A stretch of 35,361 nucleotides of DNA from Gammaproteobacteria bacterium (GCA_002699185.1 PABG01000063.1:1-35361), one strand, 5' to 3'; counted from the stretch's first letter, positions 15,771-24,112 are shown. The notes: generated by a model not told the origin, from the sequence alone. Numbers and translations: made by a program.

Positions 15771-17108
15771 TCAGAAATAATAGCCGAAGTTGATATTGAA
15801 GCGGGTCTGCCACTGGTCATCGGCATTGGCGCCGAGGCGGTCGCCGAAGGCGGCGTCGCCGCCGATGAACTCGTTGCCGTTGGACATGGCCAGGTCGGTG
15901 TAGACATACCAGCCACCCCGGCCCCAGGCCGCGCCGAGGATGAACAGCTCGCTGTCGTTGAAGCCGCTCTGATCCTTGACGATGACACTGTACTCGGCAT
16001 AGGGGATGACATAGTCCAGCCAGTCGATGCCGGGCGTGGCCCGGTAATAGCTGAGCGAGATGCCCGGAATCCAGGCCTTGGCCGCCGCCGTGCTGGGGAA
16101 GTCGTAGGCGCCGAACTGGACCAGGTCGTCGGTGCCCAGCGGCTGGGCGCCGTCGACGTCGAACTCGTACCAGGTCAGCTGACTCGCCAGGGTGAAATTG
16201 TCCCACTTGTTGACCATGTGCACCGAGGCGGCCATGCGGTCGCCGTCGTCCTGCGGACCAGCGCTTTCCAGCTCGCCGAACTGCAGCGAAAACCCGAGAT
16301 CGGTGGCGATGGCCATGTCCGGCACGCTGTAGATCCCGCGCAGGTTGAACTGGTTGCGCTCCTTGTAGCCGTTGCCGCTCTCGTTGACCACGTCGTAGGA
16401 GTAGCGCGCGCTCTTGTGCGATGCACCCCGGTAATCGCCCTCGTCGGAATAGTAGTAGGCGATGTCCCACGTCCAGTCGCCCATGGGCCGGGAGTACTTC
16501 ACCCCCAGGTCCATGTCGTCCGACAGGCCGACATAGTAGTGCTGGTCGAAGAACCAGCTCTGGGAGATGCCGTAGGGTCCGGGACCGAACGGCACCCGGT
16601 TCACGCCCACCTGCACCTGGCTGCTGTCCTCGAAGTTGTAGCCCACCCAGCCGGTATGCAGCATGTTGTAGCCGGGATACCAGCGGTATTCCGCCTTGGC
16701 CTGCCAGGGGCCGCTGAGATAGTCGAGGTTGATGCGGAAGGTGTCGAGGGCGAAATCCCCCTTGTCCTCGGTGGCCCGGGTGGCGCCGTTGCCCTCCGGG
16801 TAGTCGCCCACGGCATAGTTGGCACGGATGGCGCCGCCGATGGTGAGGTCGCCGACCTTGATCTTGGCCGGCGCCGGGGTGATCTCGGCCATTTCGGCCT
16901 CCGCCCGCTCGGCCCGGGCCTCGGCCTCGGTCCGGGCGGCCCTGGCCTCGGCGAGCGCCTGCTCAGCCTGCTCCAGTTCGCGCTGCAGCTCCTGCACCCG
17001 CTGCTCCAGCGCCTCGGTCTCATCCGCGCTCACGGCCGCGGAGAGAAATCCCAGTACAACCGCCAGCACACCGGCAAGCGGTGCCTTGCCCACAGCGTTT
17101 CCTGTCAT
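15771..17108 (-). CDS. Outer-membrane beta-barrel protein with N-terminal coiled coil
   Basis: A 445-residue porin-like protein. The start is placed at ATG 17108 (MTGNAVGKAP), which has GGAGGAAAGG upstream and gives a signal peptide ending near SAAVSADE; an upstream ATG at 17174 lacks this logic. Next comes a heptad-rich coiled coil (EALEQRVQELQRELEQAEQ and Ala/Glu/Arg repeats, about 30-78). A barrel rich in alternating aromatic strands then ends in FGYYF, with the terminal Phe typical of outer-membrane proteins. The last gene of the ABC transporter unit, 88 bp after the binding protein; it may provide outer-membrane entry for the same solute. Function is inferred from context. Confidence 0.88.
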   Translation of the reverse strand: MTGNAVGKAPLAGVLAVVLGFLSAAVSADETEALEQRVQELQRELEQAEQALAEARAARTEAEARAERAEAEMAEITPAPAKIKVGDLTIGGAIRANYAVGDYPEGNGATRATEDKGDFALDTFRINLDYLSGPWQAKAEYRWYPGYNMLHTGWVGYNFEDSSQVQVGVNRVPFGPGPYGISQSWFFDQHYYVGLSDDMDLGVKYSRPMGDWTWDIAYYYSDEGDYRGASHKSARYSYDVVNESGNGYKERNQFNLRGIYSVPDMAIATDLGFSLQFGELESAGPQDDGDRMAASVHMVNKWDNFTLASQLTWYEFDVDGAQPLGTDDLVQFGAYDFPSTAAAKAWIPGISLSYYRATPGIDWLDYVIPYAEYSVIVKDQSGFNDSELFILGAAWGRGGWYVYTDLAMSNGNEFIGGDAAFGDRLGANADDQWQTRFNINFGYYF

Positions 17109-17196
17109 TGCCCTTTCCTCCCTGCGGTCCCCGGCGGCCCCTCGCCACCGGCGGAATGGTCTCCGTCCCGGCATCCTGCTCCCGGGACGGCGGCGC

Positions 17197-18063
17197 TCAG
17201 AGCTCGCCGGTCACCCAGTAGCGGATACGTTCCGGGTTGTTCTCGATATAGCGTGTCACCGCCTCCTCGTAGGAGCTTTCCTGGGCGTCGTACATGGCGG
17301 CCTGCAGATCGTCGATGGGCAGCTGCATGCGCGAGAAGAAGCCGGCCGCATCGATGTCATCCTGGTAGAAGCCCTTGCGCGCCACGGCATGCACCCGCTC
17401 GAAGCTGCCCAGCGTGCCCTTCGGATCCTCCAGGTAGCGCAGGTCGTACTTGCCGAACATCCAGTGCGGGCTCCAGCCGGTGACCACGATCCACTCGTTG
17501 CGGCGGATGGCTCGGTCGAGGGCGGCAGTCATGCCGGCGCCGCTGGAGATCTGCAGTTCGTAGTCCAGGCCGTAGTCCTCGATGGCCTGCTTGGACAGGC
17601 GGGTCAGCCCCGCGCCCGGGTCGATGCCGGTGATGGTCTCGTCCAGCTTGTCCATGACCTCGGGATCCTTCAGGTCCTCGATGGAGTTCACCTGGTCCTC
17701 CGGGATGTAGTCCGGCACCACCCAGCCCAGCCGGGCATGGGTGTAGAGCAGACCGAGATTGACCATCTTGCTGCCCAGCTTCTCGATATAGTCGGCGTGG
17801 GTGCCGGGCTGCCAGGACATCAGCATGATGTCGATGCTGCCGGTGGCCACACCCTGGTACTGGGGGGCGATGTCGGTCTGGATCAGTTCCACCTCATAGC
17901 CCATCTCGTCCTCGAGGATGCGCGCGGCAAGCTTGGTGACGAACTCGGCATCCGACCAGGCGGTCCAGCCGATCCTGATGTCCTTTTCGGCCTGGGCCGT
18001 GCCGGCCAGGCCCAGCATCAGCGTGGCGGCCAGAATATATTGCAGTGATTTAAGGAATCGCAT
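17197..18063 (-). CDS. proX: Glycine betaine/proline-type ABC transporter substrate-binding protein
   Basis: A 288-residue periplasmic binding protein of the OpuAC/ProX group, capturing quaternary ammonium osmoprotectants. The signal peptide is MRFLKSLQYILAATLMLG ending in AQA. The mature start IRIGWTAWSDAEFVTKLA and the segments MLMSWQPGTHADYIEK, DPGAGLTRLSKQAI and VVTGWSPHWMFGKYDL are typical of the family; the conserved Trp residues are those used for cation-pi binding of betaines. It has a strong site AAGGAGG before ATG 18063. It lies 23 bp after the permease gene in the ATPase-permease-binding protein order. The exact ligand is not determined. Confidence 0.93.
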   Translation of the reverse strand: MRFLKSLQYILAATLMLGLAGTAQAEKDIRIGWTAWSDAEFVTKLAARILEDEMGYEVELIQTDIAPQYQGVATGSIDIMLMSWQPGTHADYIEKLGSKMVNLGLLYTHARLGWVVPDYIPEDQVNSIEDLKDPEVMDKLDETITGIDPGAGLTRLSKQAIEDYGLDYELQISSGAGMTAALDRAIRRNEWIVVTGWSPHWMFGKYDLRYLEDPKGTLGSFERVHAVARKGFYQDDIDAAGFFSRMQLPIDDLQAAMYDAQESSYEEAVTRYIENNPERIRYWVTGEL

Positions 18064-18086
18064 GACGTCCTCCTTGTTTCCTTGGT

Positions 18087-18944
18087 TTATGCGGCTTTGC
18101 GTCTGGCGCCGAAGCTCTGGGTGATACGATCCAGCAGAATGGCCAGCAGCACCACGCCCAGTCCACCCTCGAACCCCAGGCCCACGTTCAGGCGCTGAAT
18201 GCCGGTCAGCACCGTGTTGCCCAGCCCGCCGGCGCCGATCATGGAGGCGATCACCACCATGGACAGGGCCAGCATGATGGTCTGGTTCACCCCGGCCATG
18301 ATCGAGGGCATGGCCAGCGGCAGCTGCACCTTGAACAACAGCTGGCGCGCGGTGCAGCCGAAGGCCAGGCCCGCCTCGATGTGCTCGGGGCTGACCTGGC
18401 GGATACCGAGATTGGTCAGTCGTACCGCCGGCGGCATGGCGAACACCAGGGTGGCGATCGCGCCGGGCACCTTGCCCAGACCGAAGAAGATGGCGGCGGG
18501 GATGAGATAGACGAAGGGCGGCATGGTCTGCATGAAGTCCAGCACCGGGCGGACAACGGCCTCGACCAGGTCACTGCGCGCCATGGAGATGCCGATGGGG
18601 ATGCCGATCAGCAGCGCCAGGGCGCTGGAGCCGATGACCAGCGCCAGGGTCGAGACCGTCTCCTCCCAGATGTCCATGCCGAAGATCAGCAGCATGGAGA
18701 CCAGGGCGAACACGCCGAATTTCCAGCTCACCCGCCACGTGGCCAGGGCCACGATCAGCAGTGCCAGCAGCAGCGGCGGGATGGCGAGCAGGCCGTCCTC
18801 GAAGTTGTCGATGACGAACTCGATGGCATCCGAAATACCGTCCAGCACACCGGTGAAATTGACCTGGATCCAGTCGACCGCGCCGCTGACCCATTCGCCG
18901 ATGGGGATGTCGATATTGGTGATGAAATTGCCGTCGTCGGCCAT
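18087..18944 (-). CDS. proW: Glycine betaine/proline-type ABC transporter permease
   Basis: A 285-residue inner-membrane permease with about six to seven TM helices. An N-terminal amphipathic segment (WVSGAVDWIQVNFTGVLDGI) precedes TM helices from about residue 52. The ABC permease EAA-type loop reads EHIEAGLAFGCTARQLLFKV, and IMAGVNQTIMLALSMVVIAS is a family signature. It forms the channel for the neighbouring ATPase and binding protein. It is separated from the ATPase gene by 151 bp that contain a REP-like repeat, so expression within the operon may be uneven. The ATG at 18944 has only a weak ribosome site. Confidence 0.93.
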   Translation of the reverse strand: MADDGNFITNIDIPIGEWVSGAVDWIQVNFTGVLDGISDAIEFVIDNFEDGLLAIPPLLLALLIVALATWRVSWKFGVFALVSMLLIFGMDIWEETVSTLALVIGSSALALLIGIPIGISMARSDLVEAVVRPVLDFMQTMPPFVYLIPAAIFFGLGKVPGAIATLVFAMPPAVRLTNLGIRQVSPEHIEAGLAFGCTARQLLFKVQLPLAMPSIMAGVNQTIMLALSMVVIASMIGAGGLGNTVLTGIQRLNVGLGFEGGLGVVLLAILLDRITQSFGARRKAA

Positions 18945-18968
18945 GCTCAGCCCGCTTTATCGAGTTCT

Positions 18969-19050
18969 GCAGGTCGGGTTAGCGCAGCGTAACCCGACGT
19001 GAATGCCGTGACCCGCTGTCGGATTACGCCTTTCAGGCTGATCCGATCCA
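18969..19050. repeat. REP-like double hairpin inside the transporter operon
   Basis: The first hairpin has arms GTCGGGTTA (18973-18981) and TAACCCGAC (18990-18998) around GCGCAGCG. The second is a looser hairpin of the same style (CGGATTACGCC / GGCTGATCCG, about 19020-19046). It lies between the ATPase and permease genes, where it could stabilise or partly terminate the transcript. Confidence 0.7.
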
Positions 19051-19095
19051 CGGGATTGTCGATGATGAAGCCGTGAGCCATACCTGATCGTCCTG

Positions 19096-20313
19096 CTAGC
19101 CCGCCTTGTCCAGTGTCTGCAGCAGTACCGTCTTGCTGACGGTACCCAGATAGCGCCCGCCCTTCGCCACCACCGGCACCTGGTGCTCGCTCGCGGCCAC
19201 CAGGCTGAGCACGTCGCTCAGCTCCATGTCCTCGGGCGCGGCCTCGATACCCTTGATGAAGGCCTCCTCCCAGCGCGTCTCGCCCGGACTGTCCAGGGCC
19301 CTGGCCAGGCTGTGCTGGCTGACCATGCCGCGGTATCTGCCGCTGGCGTCGACCACCACGGCGGTGTTGCGTTTGCGGTCGCGCAGCTGCGCCAGTGCGG
19401 CCCGCACATTGGTGCCGGGCCGCTCGAACACCATCAGACCGTCCTGCTCGGCGATCTCGGAGGCGGTGAACACCTTGCTCACGTCCACGCCGTAGAAGAA
19501 GGAGCGCACATACTCATTGGCGGGATTGGTGACGATCTCCTCCGGGGTGCCGATCTGCACAATGGCGCCGCCCTCCATGATGGCGATGCGGTCGCCGATG
19601 CGGATGGCCTCGTCCAGGTCATGGGAGATGAATACGATGGTATGCGCCTCACGCTGCTGCAGCCGCACCAGCTCGTCCTGCATCTCGGTGCGGATCAGCG
19701 GATCCAGGGCGGAGAAGGCCTCGTCCATGAGCAGAATCGAGGCATCGGTGGCCAGGGCGCGGGCAAGCCCCACGCGCTGCTTCATGCCGCCGGAGAGCTC
19801 GTCCGGATAGCTGTCGCCGTACTGGCCCAGACCGACCGTCTCCAGCGCCTTCATGGCACGCTCGCGCTGCTCTTCCTTCGACACATCGGCCACCTCCAGC
19901 CCGAAGGCGGCGTTCTCGGCAACCGTCTTGTGCGGCAGCAGGGCGAAGGACTGGAACACCATGCTCATGTGCTCGCGGCGCATGCGGATGAGTTCCTTTC
20001 TGCCCATGGCGGTCACATCCCGGCCATCGAGCAGGATACGGCCGTGAGTGGGTTCGATCAGGCGATTGAGCATCCGCACCAGGGTGGACTTGCCCGACCC
20101 GGACAGGCCCATGACGACGAACACCTCGCCGTCGCGGATGGCGAAATTGGCGTTCTGGACGCCGACGGTGGTCCTGGTGCGGTCGAAGATCTCGTCCTTG
20201 GACAGCCCCTGCTCCAGCAGGCGCATCGCCTCGTCGGGGTCAGGGCCGAAGATCTTGTAGAGGTTCTCGACGACGAGCTTGTCTTTTCCCTCGCCGTTCC
20301 CGTTGACAGGCAT
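19096..20313 (-). CDS. proV: Glycine betaine/proline-type ABC transporter ATPase with CBS domains
   Basis: A 405-residue ATPase energising betaine/proline uptake. I start at ATG 20313 (MPVNGNGEGK), which has GGAG nine bases upstream, rather than the upstream ATG at 20373. The ABC domain (about 10-270) has Walker A GLSGSGKST, Q-loop MVFQSFALLPH, signature LSGGMKQRVGLARAL, Walker B ILLMDEAFSALDP and H-loop FISHDLDEA. Two CBS domains follow (about 280-400), as in ProV/OpuAA, where they sense ionic strength. It is the first gene of the unit, with a possible promoter at 20448-20476. Confidence 0.95.
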   Translation of the reverse strand: MPVNGNGEGKDKLVVENLYKIFGPDPDEAMRLLEQGLSKDEIFDRTRTTVGVQNANFAIRDGEVFVVMGLSGSGKSTLVRMLNRLIEPTHGRILLDGRDVTAMGRKELIRMRREHMSMVFQSFALLPHKTVAENAAFGLEVADVSKEEQRERAMKALETVGLGQYGDSYPDELSGGMKQRVGLARALATDASILLMDEAFSALDPLIRTEMQDELVRLQQREAHTIVFISHDLDEAIRIGDRIAIMEGGAIVQIGTPEEIVTNPANEYVRSFFYGVDVSKVFTASEIAEQDGLMVFERPGTNVRAALAQLRDRKRNTAVVVDASGRYRGMVSQHSLARALDSPGETRWEEAFIKGIEAAPEDMELSDVLSLVAASEHQVPVVAKGGRYLGTVSKTVLLQTLDKAG

Positions 20314-20447
20314 CAGAATGACTCCGGGCGAGCCGCGTCGCTGATCCATGCGCAGGCGGGGGCTGGCAGCCACCCTGTGCTGTTCGATTACCGGTTAGCA
20401 GGATCAGGCCGGGGCACACCCATCGTGAATTTTCTTCCCCACTCAAA

Positions 20448-20476
20448 AACCTAGACGCTGTGGACATGAAAGTCAA
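20448..20476 (-). promoter_or_regulatory. Candidate sigma-70 promoter for the betaine-type transporter operon
   Basis: On the minus strand, TTGACT (20476-20471) and TAGGTT (20453-20448) are separated by 17 bp, about 135 bp before the ATPase ATG. The -35 box matches five of six consensus bases, the -10 box only three, so this is a suggestion. Confidence 0.35.
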
Positions 20477-20527
20477 ACGAGAACACCGGCAGGATCATGG
20501 CTAACGGAGTTATTTTTCTGCAACAGT

Positions 20528-21004
20528 TCAGCCGCCCCCGCCTGTCTCCCGCCAGCGCTGGCGCAATGCCTCCACCCGCTGACGGTTGACACCCAGATCA
20601 CTGCGCCCGACACGTGAGGCGGAGCGCACATGCACCACGCCCTCCTGCGCATCCAGTCGCAGCTGCAGGTCATCCACGAAACCGAACAGGCGGGAGCGGA
20701 AGCTGGCGGCCAGATAGTCCTGTTGCACAGTCGTCACCGCACCGCCCAGTGCCCGCACCTGATCCCCGAGCCGGTCCAGGGCCGCTGCCGGCGGCAGGTC
20801 CGCCGGCAGCCTCAGCGGTTCGACATGATGCGCGCTGTCGGCGGGATATTCACTGCAGACACAGTTGGGACTGTCGGGACAGGGCGGCAGCCGGCCGTCA
20901 ACGCGCCCGGGCGGCGCCTGCGAGCGGCTGTGCTGGGCGAGCACCGCCAGGGTGATCACGGCGAGCAGGATCAGCGCGGCGAGAATCAGCAGGACCGCCT
21001 TCAT
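20528..21004 (-). CDS. DUF1499 domain protein, membrane-anchored
   Basis: A 158-residue protein with one N-terminal TM helix (about 3-23) and a periplasmic DUF1499 domain. The domain start is CPDSPNCVCS, and the family core FRSRLFGFVDDLQLRLD, followed by VVHVRSASRVGRSDLGVN, is clear. The function of the family is not established. It follows the TlpA-like gene, and its start codon comes immediately after an array of TGAGGAG heptamers that supplies several overlapping Shine-Dalgarno cores. A short Gly tail (ETGGGG) ends the protein. Confidence 0.92.
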   Translation of the reverse strand: MKAVLLILAALILLAVITLAVLAQHSRSQAPPGRVDGRLPPCPDSPNCVCSEYPADSAHHVEPLRLPADLPPAAALDRLGDQVRALGGAVTTVQQDYLAASFRSRLFGFVDDLQLRLDAQEGVVHVRSASRVGRSDLGVNRQRVEALRQRWRETGGGG

Positions 21005-21006
21005 CC

Positions 21007-21048
21007 CTCCTCACTCCTCACTCCTCACTCCTCACTCCTCACTCCTCA
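21007..21048. repeat. Heptanucleotide tandem array, six perfect copies
   Basis: The unit is CTCCTCA on the plus strand, TGAGGAG on the coding strand of the flanking genes. Six perfect copies span 21007-21048. They include the stop codon and last codons of the TlpA-like gene (TGA at 21041-21039) and run to within two bases of the ATG of the DUF1499 gene. Each copy carries a GAGGAG/GGAG ribosome-binding core. Confidence 0.92.
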
Positions 21049-21563
21049 CTCTCCATCAACCCCCTGATCAACGCCTGCACCTCGGGATGATTGAAGTTGC
21101 GTCCGCCGACGGCGCGATAGACCACCCGCCCCTGCGGATCGATCAGCACGGTGGTGGGCAGACCCTTCACGCCATAGGCCTCGGCCACGCTGCTGTCACG
21201 GTCGAACAGGACAGGGAAGCTGGGATAGACGTCGAGCTGGCCCATGTAGGGGAAGACCTGATCGGGCGACTCCCACTGGTTCACCGCCAGCACCTGGAAG
21301 CCTTCGCCCTTCAGTCCCTGGTAGACCGCCTCCATCGAGGGCATCTCCTCGCGGCAGGGCGGACACCAGGTGGCCCAGAAGTTGACCATCACCACCTGGC
21401 CGCGCAGGTCCGACAGCCGGTGAGTCTCGCCGTCCATATCCTCCAGCGCAAAATCCGGCGCCGGGACCGGCTCCGGCAGCCGGGTCAGGTCATGCCCCAG
21501 ATCGGCCGGCACCGCCGGCGCAAAGGCCAGCAGCGCGATGCTCAGCAGCAGACGCGCCAGCAT
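21039..21563 (-). CDS. TlpA-like periplasmic thioredoxin-fold disulfide reductase
   Basis: A 174-residue exported thioredoxin-family protein that would reduce periplasmic disulfides, for example in cytochrome c maturation or repair. The start is taken at ATG 21563 (MLARLLLSIALLAF), giving a signal peptide; the longer frame from 21740 overlaps the upstream gene. The active site is WATWCPPCREE, with the conserved cis-proline region GVKGLPTTVLIDPQG. The ATG is one base after the TGA of the upstream gene (TGAGATG), so translation is coupled. The C-terminal residues MESEE are encoded by the start of the heptamer array. Confidence 0.92.
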   Translation of the reverse strand: MLARLLLSIALLAFAPAVPADLGHDLTRLPEPVPAPDFALEDMDGETHRLSDLRGQVVMVNFWATWCPPCREEMPSMEAVYQGLKGEGFQVLAVNQWESPDQVFPYMGQLDVYPSFPVLFDRDSSVAEAYGVKGLPTTVLIDPQGRVVYRAVGGRNFNHPEVQALIRGLMESEE

Positions 21564-21564
21564 C

Positions 21565-22128
21565 TCAGGGAGCGGATTGCGGCACCCCGTCCGGGGCGCA
21601 TTTGACGTCTTCGAGCTTGGCTTCATGCGGTTCGCCTCCCTGGGTCCAGACATAATGAAGATCGAAGCGGGTGCCGGGCGGCAGTTCCACGGTGGTGAAG
21701 CCCTGCCCCCAGTCGCCGGGCTGGTAGGTCTGCGCCTCATGCAGCAGCACCCAGCGGAAGGCCAGATTACGGCCGCGCCATTCCTCCAGCCACTCGGTCT
21801 TGGTCTTGACCCGGTGGGTCCGGCCGTCGGGCGTCACGTAGCGCCAGCGGGTGAGATCGTACTCCAGCACCTCGTCGCCGGTATTGCGCAGGATGGTGCC
21901 GAAGGTGCAGTACTGCCGGGTGCTGGCGACGATGTCCGGCGGCAGCCCGCGGGCGAAGAAGACCGCCGCCACGTAATCCCGGTTCAGCGGCAGCAGCTGC
22001 AGCGACAGGCCCGGATGTTCGACCTGAACGGTCTCGATGCCGGAATCGGGGTTGTACTCGCGCTCGACCTGGGCGCCCATCAATGTTGCCGGCAGCAACA
22101 GGCAGAATGCGGGCAGATACCGTGTCAT
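21565..22128 (-). CDS. Secreted protein of unknown function, coupled to TlpA-like gene
   Basis: A 187-residue exported protein. The start at ATG 22128 (MTRYLPAFCLLLPATLMGA) is preferred over 22140 because GAGG lies six bases before it. After signal-peptide removal the protein looks all-beta, with segments YCTFGTILRNTGDEVLEYDL, WRYVTPDGRTHRVK and FDLHYVWTQGG. It has two cysteines in the mature part (near 73 and 179 of the precursor). I do not recognise the family. Immediate coupling to a thiol-disulfide reductase suggests its cysteines could be a substrate, but that is speculation. Confidence 0.82.
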   Translation of the reverse strand: MTRYLPAFCLLLPATLMGAQVEREYNPDSGIETVQVEHPGLSLQLLPLNRDYVAAVFFARGLPPDIVASTRQYCTFGTILRNTGDEVLEYDLTRWRYVTPDGRTHRVKTKTEWLEEWRGRNLAFRWVLLHEAQTYQPGDWGQGFTTVELPPGTRFDLHYVWTQGGEPHEAKLEDVKCAPDGVPQSAP

Positions 22129-22208
22129 TGTCAGCCTCATCCTTCGGGATTCACCATGGCTACCCTACCCTTCGGGTCCGGGCATCGCAATGACGCGGCG
22201 CGGCCCGG

Positions 22209-23060
22209 TCAGGGCCGGCCGCGGTCGAGGGCTGCCTTCAGTTCCCGGATCTCCGCCCGCAGGCCGCGGATCTCGTCCTCGATGGCCCCACCCTCGGCCT
22301 CGATGCGCTGCTCGATCAGGCTGCGGTCGCGACGGTGCTCGGCCTCGTGCATGGTCTGCATGGTATCCACAATGATGCCGATGAACAGGTTCAGCATGGT
22401 GAAGGTGGCGATCAGGATGAAGGGCACGAAGAACAGCCAGGCCTGCGGATAGAGTTCCATCACCGGCCGCACGATCCCCATGGACCAGCTCTCCAGGGTC
22501 ATGATCTGGAACAGGGTGTACATGGAAGCGCCGATGGAGCCGAACCAGTCCGGGAACTGCTGCCCGAACAGGCCGGTGGCCATCACCGCGAACACATAGA
22601 ACAGCAGCAGCATCAGCCCGGCGATGGAGGCGATGCCCGGCACCGCATGCAGCAGCGCCTCCACGATGAAGCGCAGCTTGGGCACCATCGAGATCAGGCG
22701 CAGCACACGCAGCACGCGCAGGGCGCGCAGGACGGCCAGCGGCCCGCTGGCGGGAATCAGCGCGATGCCCACCACAATGAAGTCGAACACATTCCAGGCG
22801 ATGGTGAAGAAACGCAATCGGTAGGCAAACAGCTTGATCGCGATCTCGACCACGAACACGCCCAGGATCAGGCTGTCGGCCAGTCTCAGCGCCGGACCGA
22901 CGCGCTCCATCACCGCCGGCGATGTCTCCAGGCCCAGGATGATGGCATTGATCACGATCAGGAAGACGATCGCGTGCTGCACACGCGGCGACTCGATCCA
23001 GCGGCCGGCCCGCGCACGCAGCGAGGCCGGATCCAGGTCACGGAGGATGACTTCAACCAT
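22209..23060 (-). CDS. Bacterial voltage-gated sodium channel (NaChBac/NavMs type)
   Basis: A 283-residue single-domain six-TM ion channel that assembles as a homotetramer. The S4 voltage sensor has arginines every third residue (R112, R115, R118, R121 in VLRALRVLRVLRL). The pore helix and selectivity filter read FQIMTLESWSMG (TLESWS at 188-193), the signature of bacterial Na+-selective channels and identical in this stretch to what I recall for NavMs. S6 is FFVPFILIATFTMLNLFIGI, followed by a C-terminal helical coiled coil (EQRIEAEGG ... IRELKAALD) that holds the tetramer. It is a single gene, flanked by unrelated genes on the same strand. In alkaliphiles such channels support pH and Na+ homeostasis and motility. 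Confidence 0.95.
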   Translation of the reverse strand: MVEVILRDLDPASLRARAGRWIESPRVQHAIVFLIVINAIILGLETSPAVMERVGPALRLADSLILGVFVVEIAIKLFAYRLRFFTIAWNVFDFIVVGIALIPASGPLAVLRALRVLRVLRLISMVPKLRFIVEALLHAVPGIASIAGLMLLLFYVFAVMATGLFGQQFPDWFGSIGASMYTLFQIMTLESWSMGIVRPVMELYPQAWLFFVPFILIATFTMLNLFIGIIVDTMQTMHEAEHRRDRSLIEQRIEAEGGAIEDEIRGLRAEIRELKAALDRGRP

Positions 23061-23156
23061 AAATCTGCAACCGAAACACTCTTGACTGGGATAGGCGGGC
23101 GGGCGGCTGCCCGGGCCGAACGCAGGATAGCACGGAGCCCCGCACAGGGCACCGCC

Positions 23157-23972
23157 TCACTCCTCGCTCCTCACCCCCACCAGCCGTTCGGCATTGCCCC
23201 GGGCCAGCCGCGCCGCCACCTCCGGCGGCAGTTGTTCCAGCCAGCGACGGATGTCTCCGACCACCCGGCCGTAATCCTGCCAGCGCGTCAGACTGAAGGT
23301 GTCCACCCCCACCAGGAAGCGGTCGGAATGCTCGGCCAGCAGCCGGTACCAGGCATCATCCAGTTCGCCGCCGGGCGCAATGCGCGCGTCGCGCACCGAC
23401 AGGTCCACATGCAGCCGCGGATACCGCGCCAGATAATCGGCAATCAGCTCCGGATAGGGATAGGTGCCGGCATGGGCCCAGATCAGGGTCACGCCGGGAA
23501 CGGTCTCATAGAGGGTGTCGACCACGGCCGGGTCGGCGTGCAGCAGCAGCGGCAGATCGTGCGCGGCCGCCAGTTCCGCCAACCGCCGCAGCACCGGACT
23601 GTGTCGATGGGGCGCCAGCACGTGCACTTCACCGATACCGCGCCAGGGGCCGGTCGCGAGCGCCCGCTCGACCCGCCCCGGCAGGCCGGCATCGGCATGC
23701 CAGTCGCGCTTGTCCCCGGGCCTGCGGTATACCCCGAGCAGGGGGATGATGCGCTGCGGCGCGGCCCGATGCAGTTCCAGGACAGTACGCGGCGGCATCC
23801 CGGTCACCAGGGCATGGTGGACACCGCTGCCGTCCAGGCGCGCAAGCACCGCTTCCGGTGGTAGCGCGCTGACATGCTCCGCATCGTAATGCAGATGCGC
23901 ATCGAACAGCGCCCCTGCCGACGACAGGGGCGGACACAGCAGCACAACGAGCAGCAACAGGCGCAGAGGCAT
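23157..23972 (-). CDS. Secreted amidohydrolase-family metal-dependent hydrolase
   Basis: A 271-residue protein of the amidohydrolase/TIM-barrel superfamily. ATG 23972 (MPLRLLLLVVLLCPP) is chosen because it gives a clean signal peptide; the longer frame to 24143 has none. Metal-ligand candidates are the HxH at FDAHLHYD, the His of PLLLHADPAV, WAHAGTYPY and the Asp of FLVGVDTFSL. The spacing fits the amidohydrolase-2 group, but the substrate is unknown, and periplasmic members are uncommon. The C terminus GVRSEE is encoded by GTGAGGAGCGAGGAGTGA, a degenerate relative of the heptamer array at 21007-21048. Confidence 0.85.
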   Translation of the reverse strand: MPLRLLLLVVLLCPPLSSAGALFDAHLHYDAEHVSALPPEAVLARLDGSGVHHALVTGMPPRTVLELHRAAPQRIIPLLGVYRRPGDKRDWHADAGLPGRVERALATGPWRGIGEVHVLAPHRHSPVLRRLAELAAAHDLPLLLHADPAVVDTLYETVPGVTLIWAHAGTYPYPELIADYLARYPRLHVDLSVRDARIAPGGELDDAWYRLLAEHSDRFLVGVDTFSLTRWQDYGRVVGDIRRWLEQLPPEVAARLARGNAERLVGVRSEE

Positions 23973-24112
23973 GGCCCAAGGATACCAGCCCTGCCGTTCA
24001 TGCCCGCCCGCAAACGTGCGCCCGGTCACAGAAACAGCATCCCGCACACCGACCCCGACGGCACCGGCAGGTGATGCTAAGCCGCTGAATACCTGACACA
24101 CCCGTCTGCCGA

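Noticed and set aside
15762-17483. 573-residue open frame on the plus strand
   Set aside because: It lies antisense to the outer-membrane protein and binding-protein genes, is compositionally a high-GC shadow (Val/Ala/Gly/His/Arg-rich) and has no domain.
21007-21048. CRISPR or minisatellite coding repeat
   Set aside because: The unit is 7 bp without spacers and almost entirely intergenic; it is better described as a short tandem repeat at a gene junction.
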